A DNA stretch of 11,261 bases from positions 222 to 11,482 of the forward strand of contig DAQB01000050.1 in assembly GCA_002502705.1 (NCBI GenBank). The letters are read 5' to 3'. This document shows positions 1 through 6,255 of this stretch, one piece after another (within the stretch, counting starts at the first letter, position 1; each line of letters starts with the position of its first letter). A program made the translations under genes and the position numbers. The notes under the pieces are model-generated. The model did no database searches. It was not told the DNA's origin and saw only the letters and a program-made list of their open reading frames with translations. Source of the stretch: Thermoplasmatales archaeon UBA582. Its GTDB lineage: Archaea > Thermoplasmatota > Thermoplasmata > Thermoplasmatales > Thermoplasmataceae.

Positions 1-1
1 T

Positions 2-847
2 GTTGATTTTGACGGGTACCTCCATTCAAAGCCGGTCCGTGTCGGAAATAAAGCCTCAAGACAGCTTCAGATTGATGAATACGGTTCGATAATCAACTCA
101 ATCTATCATCTTTCAAGAATTGGCGGGACAGTCAATTCATATATGTGGAATTTTGTTATAGATTTTCTTAAGAAACTCGAGTCCCTTTGGAAAGAACCTG
201 ATTCAAGTATCTGGGAATTTAGAACAGAGAGAAAGCACTACGTTTATTCAAAGCTTTTATGCTGGGCAGCATTTGACAAGGCAATACAGATGGGGAGGAT
301 CCTGAAGATGTCTGCTCCTTATGAGGCTTGGAAAGCAATAGCTGGCCAGATAAAACAGACAATCCTGGATAACGGAACAGATCCATCACATTCATATCTA
401 ACGCAATCTTTTGGTTCCGATCAGATTGACGCAGCTCTTCTCAGAGCTCCGCTTCTTGGCATTCTTCCTGCGTCAGATCCTCTCATAACCGGAACAGTTG
501 CAAAGATTGAGAAGGAACTCATGCATGATGGATATATATTCAGAAGGTACCTGAATGACGATGGCCTTAAAGGCGACGACAATGCATTTTTGATGCTCTC
601 TTTCTGGTATGTTGAAGATCTGATAGAAATGGGTAAATTGAAAAAGGCAAGAGAGGTTTTTGAAAGCCTTCTTCAGAGATCCAACCACCTTAACCTTTTT
701 TCTGAAGAAATTGATTTTAGCACTGGTGACCTTATTGGTAATTTTCCTCAGGCATTATCTCATATAGGCGTGATAAGGTGCGCAAGTAGACTGACAGATT
801 CCTTTAAACAGAATCTGAGGACTTCAGAAAGCAGGTATAATTACTGA
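2..847 (+). CDS. Glycoside hydrolase family 15 protein (glucoamylase/trehalase-like), C-terminal part
   Basis: This is the 3' end of a GH15 (alpha/alpha)6-barrel hydrolase; the frame is open from base 2 and the 5' part lies outside the window, so 281 residues are visible of a protein usually 600-650 long. Seen directly: a YLHSKPVRVGNKAS stretch followed by QLQIDEYG, matching the family's R-x-G-N-x-A ... Q-x-D-x-YG block; SIWEFR near bases 206-223, where the Glu (215-217) corresponds to the general acid; and LFSEEID near 698-718, where the Glu after Ser (704-706) corresponds to the general base, followed by GNFPQALSH. Family members cleave alpha-glucosides by inversion; GH15 enzymes of Thermoplasma have been shown to act as trehalases, so trehalase is as likely as glucoamylase. 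The C-terminus is intact and its stop abuts the stop of the convergent membrane-protein gene. Substrate cannot be settled from this part. Confidence 0.88.
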   Translation, partial: VDFDGYLHSKPVRVGNKASRQLQIDEYGSIINSIYHLSRIGGTVNSYMWNFVIDFLKKLESLWKEPDSSIWEFRTERKHYVYSKLLCWAAFDKAIQMGRILKMSAPYEAWKAIAGQIKQTILDNGTDPSHSYLTQSFGSDQIDAALLRAPLLGILPASDPLITGTVAKIEKELMHDGYIFRRYLNDDGLKGDDNAFLMLSFWYVEDLIEMGKLKKAREVFESLLQRSNHLNLFSEEIDFSTGDLIGNFPQALSHIGVIRCASRLTDSFKQNLRTSESRYNY

Positions 848-1372
848 TCAATCGAAATCTCTCTGTCTGTTTGAAATCGGCCTTTCCCTGTTGCGTATCC
901 TGAACGCTGCCACAAGCAGAATAAGCCCGGAAGGAAGAAACGCGAGGCCAAAAACGATTGTGTATATTACTGTATAACTGATCCTTTCAATTGAAACAGA
1001 CGCATTCGAGGATTCATTCGAATTGTTGACGACTACAAGTGAAATATTGCCCGAAGACCCTGAAACATATTCCCTGGTTACCGATCCAGACCCGGTTAAA
1101 TTTGCGTATCCAGTACGGAGACTGTGTGATTGCAAAATATATGATGTAAAGTTTGCAGAAGACTGATTCGAGGATAAAGTGTAAAAGATCAGATCTCCAA
1201 CCTGAATCGACGCATTGTAATTCATGCTAACTGATCCATTTGCTGAAATGATTTCTGTTCTGTGCATCTCACTATTTGTGGTCAAAATGACACCTGAAAC
1301 TGCAAAAAGTACTATTGAAACAACTATCAGTATGTATGCAATCCTTGCAATCTTTCTGTAGTCTCTCAGCAA
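848..1372 (-). CDS. Small membrane protein with sequon-dense extracellular domain (TTG start)
   Basis: I do not recognise a named family. The 174-residue protein has a basic N-terminus (LRDYRK), a hydrophobic segment at about 10-30 that could be an uncleaved signal anchor, a polar Ser/Asn-rich domain at about 31-131, a second hydrophobic segment at about 133-157, and a basic tail (RIRNRERPISNRQRD). This predicts an external domain held between two membrane helices with both ends cytoplasmic. The external domain carries nine N-x-S/T sequons (N45, N53, N69, N74, N91, N109, N116, N119, N123). The start is a TTG: the only upstream in-frame ATG (1393) is followed two codons later by TGA, and an AAGGGG stretch lies just upstream of the TTG as a weak ribosome-binding site. 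It lies 40 bases after valS and may be co-transcribed. It could be a surface glycoprotein of a wall-less archaeon; function unknown. Confidence 0.75.
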   Translation of the reverse strand: MLRDYRKIARIAYILIVVSIVLFAVSGVILTTNSEMHRTEIISANGSVSMNYNASIQVGDLIFYTLSSNQSSANFTSYILQSHSLRTGYANLTGSGSVTREYVSGSSGNISLVVVNNSNESSNASVSIERISYTVIYTIVFGLAFLPSGLILLVAAFRIRNRERPISNRQRDFD

Positions 1373-1412
1373 TCCTGTGCCCCTTCATGGCATAATAGCC
1401 AGCATTAGTTAA

Positions 1413-3767
1413 TTATTTCTGAATTTTAACCTCTAAATGATCTGATTCAGAAACATCAACGATTGACGATCTCAAAAGACCCTCAATAATTTTCCTATTT
1501 TTATCAATAAGTTTCTTATTTCCTGCCACAGATAATTCTCTTCCACTTGATTTACCTGTCTTCGCTGATTCCGATCTCGCCATTGACACAATCCTAATAA
1601 CATATTCGATCTCTTTTGTTTCATCATCCTCCAGGATGTCATCATCAGGCCACATCTGTCTGTGAACAGAAGCATTTTCGTCGAAGACAGAATTAAACAC
1701 TTCTTCAGTTGTGAAGGCTAGATACGGGGCATAGAGGAGTAAGATCGAACGGAAAGCTTTCCTCAGGGTTTTTACCGTTTTTCCTTTCTCGTACCCAGTT
1801 AATTCAGGATCACGTAACCTGACCTTACACATTTCAAGATATGAATCACAGAAAGTATTCCAGAAAAAGTCGTCTATCGCGATCCTTGCTCTTGATATAT
1901 TATATGAGTCAAGCAGTTTTGTTACGGTCTTTTCAAGCCCGGTCAGCTTGCTCATTATCCATTTGTCCGCTCCATCTAATACACCAGAATCAGTCTCCAC
2001 TGACTCCCCGGAAAGCATCTGGACAAGATTTGCCGCATTCAGCAATTTTATTACTACCCTCCTCCCGCGCAGGAAATCCTTTTCGTCTATCCTTATGTCT
2101 TCACCGTTCCCTGCAACTGAAGTCCAGTGCCTTACAGCATCAACGCCATATCTTTTTATGAAATCCTCTGGTGAATACTGTACTCCTTTGCTCTTGCTCA
2201 TTTTGGCTCCTGGCGCAATCATCACATTTCCACTGATGCTTATATCATTCCATGGAACCTGATCATCATGTAAAAGAGATCTGACAATGGTCGTAAAGGC
2301 CCATGTTGTTATTATGTCATGACCCTGAAATCTAACGTCCATTTTTTTGATTTTCCTTCTCAAACTATAAGGCTCAGTGGCAAGCCTTGGCGACAATGAG
2401 GAGGTTGCCCATGTATCCATTACATCTGTGTCTGGAATGAATGAATCCGAATTACATTTTTTACATTTTTCCCGACATTTCTGGAATCTTGGATCCACAG
2501 GCAGTTCCTTCAGATCTGCATAAACCGGCTCTCCACAATTACTGCAGTACCATACCGGAAATGGTATTCCATATATGCGCTGCCTGGATATACACCAGTC
2601 AGATTTCAATCCAGTGACCCAGTTGTTATACCTGACCTTCATGTGATCAGGAAACCAGTTTATCTTGTTTCCCTGCTCAAGGAGCTTTTCCTTTAAATCC
2701 ATATAACGGACAAACCACTGTGTGAGTATGCTTATCTCAAGCGGAGAATCGCATCTTTCGTGCACATTTATTGTTTGTTTCTTTCTCTCAGATTTCAGTA
2801 TAAGTCCAAGTTCTCGCAGGGAGGAAACAATATCTTTCCTTGATTCCCATGAAACGGATCCTTTCTTGATGAAATTATCACCCAACATCCTGCCGCTTTC
2901 ATCCACAACCATGCGTGTGGGCAAGGAGTACTTTCTCCAGAGCTCTGCATCATTCTGATCTCCAAATGTACAGACCATCTCGGCACCGGTTCCCTTTCCT
3001 GGGTCAACAAGTGGATCTGAAAGTACCCTGACCGCATATCCATATAATGGTACTTTGACGGTCTTACCTACCAATTTTTTGTACCTTTCGTCATCCGGGT
3101 TGACGAAAACGGCTACACAAGCTCCAAGAAGCTCCGGTCTTGTGGTTGCTATATCTATACTACTACCATCCAGACCATCAAAACGCAGGAAATAGAAATC
3201 TGTCTCCCTCTGCATATCCTTCATATCTATCTGAGAGATTGCCGTCCTGCAGGTTGGGCAAACGACAACAGGCCCCTTCTCTCTATAGGCTCTCTTCTTT
3301 TCAACAAGATCAAGAAACATTGACTGCGAAATTCTCCTGCTTTCAGTTGAATATGTCCTGTATGGCTTTCTTAAATTCGCGCTGATGCCGAGTTGACTGA
3401 AAATAGAAATTATTTTTTTACCGCCCTCTTCGCCTGCTTTAATGCATGCGGAGATAAAGTCCTCCTTTGGCATATCTGATCCTCTTCTTCCCAGCATTTT
3501 CTCTGCAAGTTTTTCCGTGGGGAGGCCATTTTCGTCCAGTCCCATAGGATAAAAGACATCAAATCCCCTCATTCTTCGGTACCTCGCTATTATGTCCTGA
3601 TGAACATAGGAGAATGAATGCCCCATGTGTAGTTCTCCAGAGACCGTCGGAGGTGGTGTGTCTATTGAAAATATCTTATTCTTTCCATCATCCGTGAATG
3701 CATAGGTATCATTCATTTCCCAGAATGATCTCCATTTATTCTCAATTGACGAGAGGTCAGTTTCCAT
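1413..3767 (-). CDS. valS: Valine--tRNA ligase
   Basis: Class I aminoacyl-tRNA synthetase that activates valine with ATP and charges tRNA-Val in the cytoplasm, with a CP1 domain that edits mischarged threonine. Seen: the HIGH-type motif HMGH at 47-50; archaeal-style GLDENGLPTE shortly after; a CPTC zinc-type pair at 170-173; the editing-domain signature TTRPELL at 208-214; a second cysteine cluster CSNC (408-411) with C431, C435 and C438; the ValRS-typical TDVMDTWATSS at 447-457; and KMSKS at about 522-526. The C-terminal portion is the helical anticodon-binding domain. At 784 residues it is compact and lacks the long C-terminal coiled-coil arm of bacterial ValRS. The ATG start follows an AT-rich box 25 bases upstream, consistent with a leaderless message, although it also lies only 54 bases after the HIT gene and could be partly co-transcribed with it. 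Confidence 0.97.
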   Translation of the reverse strand: METDLSSIENKWRSFWEMNDTYAFTDDGKNKIFSIDTPPPTVSGELHMGHSFSYVHQDIIARYRRMRGFDVFYPMGLDENGLPTEKLAEKMLGRRGSDMPKEDFISACIKAGEEGGKKIISIFSQLGISANLRKPYRTYSTESRRISQSMFLDLVEKKRAYREKGPVVVCPTCRTAISQIDMKDMQRETDFYFLRFDGLDGSSIDIATTRPELLGACVAVFVNPDDERYKKLVGKTVKVPLYGYAVRVLSDPLVDPGKGTGAEMVCTFGDQNDAELWRKYSLPTRMVVDESGRMLGDNFIKKGSVSWESRKDIVSSLRELGLILKSERKKQTINVHERCDSPLEISILTQWFVRYMDLKEKLLEQGNKINWFPDHMKVRYNNWVTGLKSDWCISRQRIYGIPFPVWYCSNCGEPVYADLKELPVDPRFQKCREKCKKCNSDSFIPDTDVMDTWATSSLSPRLATEPYSLRRKIKKMDVRFQGHDIITTWAFTTIVRSLLHDDQVPWNDISISGNVMIAPGAKMSKSKGVQYSPEDFIKRYGVDAVRHWTSVAGNGEDIRIDEKDFLRGRRVVIKLLNAANLVQMLSGESVETDSGVLDGADKWIMSKLTGLEKTVTKLLDSYNISRARIAIDDFFWNTFCDSYLEMCKVRLRDPELTGYEKGKTVKTLRKAFRSILLLYAPYLAFTTEEVFNSVFDENASVHRQMWPDDDILEDDETKEIEYVIRIVSMARSESAKTGKSSGRELSVAGNKKLIDKNRKIIEGLLRSSIVDVSESDHLEVKIQK

Positions 3768-3821
3768 GATGCGCCATCACCAACAACATAAAAAATTGAA
3801 CTGTTTAATCCTGCCTTTCAA
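3768..3821 (-). promoter_or_regulatory. Putative valS promoter (TATA-like box at 3788-3795)
   Basis: Read on the minus strand, a TTTTTTAT stretch is centred about 25 bases upstream of the valS ATG, the distance expected between a TATA box and the start of a leaderless archaeal transcript. The gap to the HIT gene is only 54 bases, so read-through from that gene is also possible. Confidence 0.4.
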
Positions 3822-4238
3822 TCAGGAGAGCATCTTTAAAATTTCTGGAATCTTAACTTCCTCCAAACCTCCAGATTTCTCTCTCCACCAGTCACCAATG
3901 CCCATGTTATCTCCCTTTCTCCTTGGAATCACATGGAGGTGAATATGAAAAACAGTCTGGTCTGCGCTCTCGTGACTTGCCAGGAAAAGATTTGTACCAT
4001 CAGCGAATCTGTTTCTGATCATATTTCTGGCAATTTTTCCTGCAATTCCCGTCATGTGCCCCAATGTAGTTTCATCAGCTTCCTCCAGATACGCAATGTG
4101 TTTTTTTGGAATTACGAGAGAATGTCCTTCGGAGATAGGGTTGATATCAAGTATTGCCAATGTGGTCTGATCCTCAAAGATCTTTTTTGACGGAATCTCC
4201 CCTGCTATGATTCTACAAAAAATACAATCCCTTTCCAT
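3822..4238 (-). CDS. HIT family (histidine triad) nucleotide hydrolase
   Basis: A 138-residue histidine-triad protein of the Hint branch. Seen: an N-terminal CIFC zinc-type pair (C5, C8) in the usual CIFCRIIAGEIPS context, the substrate-loop segment INPISEGHSLVIPKKH at about 32-47, and the catalytic triad HIHLHV at 98-103 followed by IPRR. Length is normal for the family. Hint proteins cleave AMP from phosphoramidates and acyl-adenylates, including aminoacyl-AMP made by tRNA synthetases; that is established for bacterial and eukaryotic members and is inferred here. It lies immediately upstream of valS on the same strand (54-base gap) and divergent from dtdA, so three neighbouring genes deal with aminoacyl-adenylate or aminoacyl-tRNA chemistry. 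An AATTTAA box about 24 bases upstream of the ATG suggests a leaderless transcript. The exact physiological substrate is unknown. Confidence 0.95.
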   Translation of the reverse strand: MERDCIFCRIIAGEIPSKKIFEDQTTLAILDINPISEGHSLVIPKKHIAYLEEADETTLGHMTGIAGKIARNMIRNRFADGTNLFLASHESADQTVFHIHLHVIPRRKGDNMGIGDWWREKSGGLEEVKIPEILKMLS

Positions 4239-4341
4239 GAATCTTCCAAAAGTTATAGTTAAATTGCTTATTAATTATGATCCTCTAGATCCAGGGAAAA
4301 AAACACAATAATGATCGAAGCATCAGGTCTCAGAAACATAA
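4239..4341. promoter_or_regulatory. Divergent promoter region between the HIT gene and dtdA
   Basis: This 103-base AT-rich gap must hold promoters for both directions. On the minus strand AATTTAA (4259-4265) is centred about 24 bases before the HIT ATG, suggesting a leaderless message. On the plus strand the TTATTAATTATG stretch (4268-4279) is the best TATA-like candidate for dtdA and would leave a leader of roughly 40 bases. That leader would contain ATG 4311, which opens a 14-codon frame ending at 4355 inside dtdA. Confidence 0.45.
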
Positions 4342-4355
4342 ATGGTTCACAGTAA
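4311..4355 (+). other. Possible 14-codon upstream ORF overlapping the dtdA start
   Basis: ATG at 4311 opens a frame of 14 codons (MIEASGLRNINGSQ) ending at TAA 4353-4355, overlapping the first 14 bases of dtdA in another frame. It could be a leader peptide or a chance occurrence; no ribosome-binding site or codon evidence distinguishes these. Confidence 0.15.
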
Positions 4356-5151
4356 TGAAAAAGTCAAATTAGTGCTTGAGTCGGCACAGGATCCTGCTAG
4401 CATTTCAATTTCCGCCTTTCTGCAGGAACAACTTTCTTTCAGCCAAACAGATAATCCCAGTCTTTTGAAAGCTGGTGAAATATATCTTCTAAAAACCGAT
4501 AAAAAGCATCTTTACTTTGATAATATAGATGAAGAGATATCAAAACTTGATCTGAATATCGAAACACTTATCTTTCTATCGAAACACAGTTCTCAGGCTA
4601 AAATAAATTCACTTACTGTCCATCCTACCGGAAATTTTTCCGAAGCCTCACTCGGGGGAATACCAGGTCAGTTATCTTTTGCAGATCCCGGAAACATGTC
4701 CTCTGCCCTGCGGATAATGAATCAACTTCCAGTTAAGGATTTCAGTATAACTTTCGAAGCCACCCATCATGGTCCTCTGACCATGATACCTTCATTTTTC
4801 ATAGAGATCGGAACGGAGCCAAAGGATTGGGAAAACCGGGATGCGCTGCAGACCGTCACCCAGGCCGTAATAAAATGCAGAGACAATGGAGAAGGTGGTT
4901 TCATAGGGATAGGTGGAGGACATTATTCGCCGAAGATTACCGATTATGTGCTACAAAACAGTATAAATGTTGGTCACATTATTCCAAAACATAATCATGA
5001 GAACCTTAATCCTTCATTACTAAAACAGGCGGCAGAAAGGACAAGATCCTTCAGGGGGATAGTAATGGATAAGAAGGGTACTAGGGGTCCTGTCAGGGAA
5101 ATAGTTAAAAATTTTGCAGATGAAATCAGCTGCGAATTAATTGTTATATAA
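4342..5151 (+). CDS. dtdA: D-aminoacyl-tRNA deacylase, archaeal DtdA/DTD2 type
   Basis: Hydrolyses the ester bond of D-aminoacyl-tRNAs (for example D-Tyr- or D-Asp-tRNA), releasing free D-amino acid and tRNA and so keeping D-residues out of proteins. The 269-residue length and motif order match the archaeal zinc-dependent DtdA (plant GEK1/DTD2) family: KLVLESAQDPAS at 9-20, HPTGN at 94-98 followed by SLGG, EATHHGP at 139-145, GIGGGHYSPK at 189-198 and GHIIPKH at 211-217. The conserved histidines are the presumed zinc ligands and catalytic residues. The ATG is the first possible start because an in-frame TAA lies directly before it (4339-4341). No strong Shine-Dalgarno site is visible. It is transcribed divergently from the HIT/valS genes and 153 bases upstream of the PLP/DUF1611/PP-loop operon on the same strand. 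Confidence 0.95.
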   Translation: MVHSNEKVKLVLESAQDPASISISAFLQEQLSFSQTDNPSLLKAGEIYLLKTDKKHLYFDNIDEEISKLDLNIETLIFLSKHSSQAKINSLTVHPTGNFSEASLGGIPGQLSFADPGNMSSALRIMNQLPVKDFSITFEATHHGPLTMIPSFFIEIGTEPKDWENRDALQTVTQAVIKCRDNGEGGFIGIGGGHYSPKITDYVLQNSINVGHIIPKHNHENLNPSLLKQAAERTRSFRGIVMDKKGTRGPVREIVKNFADEISCELIVI

Positions 5152-5259
5152 TCATTTATAAAATAAGAAATATATTTAGAAGTGAAATTTTATTTTACTG
5201 CTGAAACACGGTATTTAAGCGATAACTTATTTCGGATACAAACGGTAAATTCTTATACT

Positions 5260-5304
5260 ATGTTGATCTTACCAATTCCAAGGATAAAACCTGGGAATAA
5301 ATAA
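5260..5304 (+). other. 14-codon ORF ending directly at the operon's first start codon
   Basis: ATG 5260 opens a frame of 14 codons (MLILPIPRIKPGNK) whose TAA (5302-5304) is followed immediately, in the same frame, by ATG 5305 of the PLP gene. The frame is in fact stop-free back to 5167. It could be a leader peptide, a relic of a longer N-terminus interrupted by a stop, or chance. Confidence 0.2.
5275..5298 (+). promoter_or_regulatory. Hairpin just upstream of the PLP gene start
   Basis: ATTCCAAGG (5275-5283) can pair with CCTGGGAAT (5290-5298) around a six-base ATAAAA loop, giving eight of nine pairs with one internal A-G mismatch. It ends six bases before ATG 5305 and would bury the GGGA that is the only ribosome-binding-site-like sequence there. 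A translational or transcript-stability role is possible but unproven. Confidence 0.35.
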
Positions 5305-6255
5305 ATGGAAGAGAGCGCAGAAGAGGAGCCTCCTGGCGAAACACCTTTTTTCCGAGCACGCCGGATGGAGCGGGCTCTCCACTTCAAAAGACTTTTTATA
5401 AAATTTGAAGGTAGTGGAGTTACCGGTACCCAGAAGGACCGAATTTCAAAGTACCATGTAATGCGTGCGAGAGAACTTGGCTATGACACGATCTCCCTGG
5501 GATCTTGTGGGAATTATGGCGCATCAATATCATATTTTGCACATAAATATGGAATGAAGTCAGTTATAGGGATGCCGTCATTCTACTCTGGTGATCGTAT
5601 ACCTGAGATAAGAGCATATGGGGGTCAGATAATGGAAGTGCCAGTTAAGTATGAAGAGGCAGTGGAGATCATGAGGCAGAAATCCGTTGAGGAGAACTGG
5701 TATGATTCAAACCCTGGCGGAAAAAACTCTGAACTTGATTTTCATGGCTATTCTGCAATTGCAAGTGAAATAATTGATCAGCTTGGTAGGGTTCCGGAGT
5801 TTCTGGCAGTCCCAGTTGGTAACGGAACTACACTTTCCGGTATCTATAAAGGATTCAAGACAATGAAAGAAGCCGGATTGACTGACTCAGTGCCGAGACT
5901 TATTGCTGCATCCACGGATAACGGCAACCCCATAGTAAAGGCCTGGACAAAGAGAAAAAGGGTAGTATCGAATCTTGATCAGTCAGCTATCCATGAAACA
6001 TCAATCAACGAGCCCCTGGTTTCATATATTTCATATGATGGTCAGACTGCCCTGGATTCAATATACGAAAGCAACGGTTTTGCATTTGAAATATCTGACA
6101 TGGAGATGCTGAGGTATTCCAATATCCTAAAGGAAGCAGAGGGAATAAGCGCGCTTCCCGCCTCCAGCTCAGCTATAGTTGCTTCTAACCTGGTTGCCAC
6201 AAATCTCAATAGAAAGATAGACTGCGTCGTTGTTTTAACTGGAAGAGGAAAATAG
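5305..6255 (+). CDS. Threonine synthase-like PLP-dependent enzyme (fold type II)
   Basis: A 316-residue fold-type II PLP enzyme, closest in layout to threonine synthase. Seen: GETPFF at 11-16 (the TPL position), GVTGTQKDR with the presumed Schiff-base lysine K44, SCGNYGAS at 67-74 (the S-x-G-N cofactor/substrate loop), PVGNGTTLSGIYKGF (the glycine-rich PLP-phosphate loop, aligning with PVGNAGN of threonine synthases), ALPASSSA near the C-terminus and a terminal VVLTGRGK. Differences from true ThrC are TGTQKDR in place of TGSFKDR, NEPLVSY where ThrC has GNPASW, and loss of most of the N-terminal region, so O-phosphohomoserine may not be its substrate. It is the first gene of a three-gene operon: its TAG overlaps the next gene's GTG by one base. 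A hairpin and a short in-frame open stretch precede its ATG. Other fold-type II activities (beta-replacement, dehydratase, diaminopropionate synthesis) remain possible. Confidence 0.85.
   Translation: MEESAEEEPPGETPFFRARRMERALHFKRLFIKFEGSGVTGTQKDRISKYHVMRARELGYDTISLGSCGNYGASISYFAHKYGMKSVIGMPSFYSGDRIPEIRAYGGQIMEVPVKYEEAVEIMRQKSVEENWYDSNPGGKNSELDFHGYSAIASEIIDQLGRVPEFLAVPVGNGTTLSGIYKGFKTMKEAGLTDSVPRLIAASTDNGNPIVKAWTKRKRVVSNLDQSAIHETSINEPLVSYISYDGQTALDSIYESNGFAFEISDMEMLRYSNILKEAEGISALPASSSAIVASNLVATNLNRKIDCVVVLTGRGK

Larger units (their letters stand above)
5152..5304 (+). promoter_or_regulatory. Intergenic leader/promoter region of the PLP-DUF1611-PP-loop operon
   Basis: This AT-rich gap separates dtdA from the three-gene operon. 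It holds a TTTTATTTT tract (5188-5196) that could end dtdA transcription, and two TATA-like stretches: TTTATAAAATA (5155-5165) and GTATTTAAG (5211-5219). Neither is at leaderless distance from ATG 5305, so a leader of about 65-115 bases is likely. The 3' end of that leader holds a hairpin and a short ORF, listed separately. Confidence 0.4.

Noticed and set aside
2..847. GH15 gene as a truncated pseudogene
   Set aside because: The frame is open to the window edge and both catalytic-type glutamates and the C-terminus are present; truncation is only due to the window boundary.
1841..2262. Two open frames of about 105 codons antisense to valS
   Set aside because: They overlap the KMSKS-anticodon-domain coding region, overlap each other and show low-complexity Ser/Leu-rich translations typical of antisense shadows.
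1413..3767. ValRS as unusual because it is short
   Set aside because: Compact ValRS of about 780 residues without the C-terminal coiled-coil is within the archaeal range, and all core motifs are intact.
4280..4292. GATCC-TCTA-GATCC direct repeat in the dtdA leader
   Set aside because: Only five bases repeated once; expected by chance and not tied to any known signal.
5305..6255. Naming the PLP gene thrC
   Set aside because: Active-site segments and N-terminus differ from true threonine synthase, and the operon partners are not threonine genes; the symbol would overstate the evidence.
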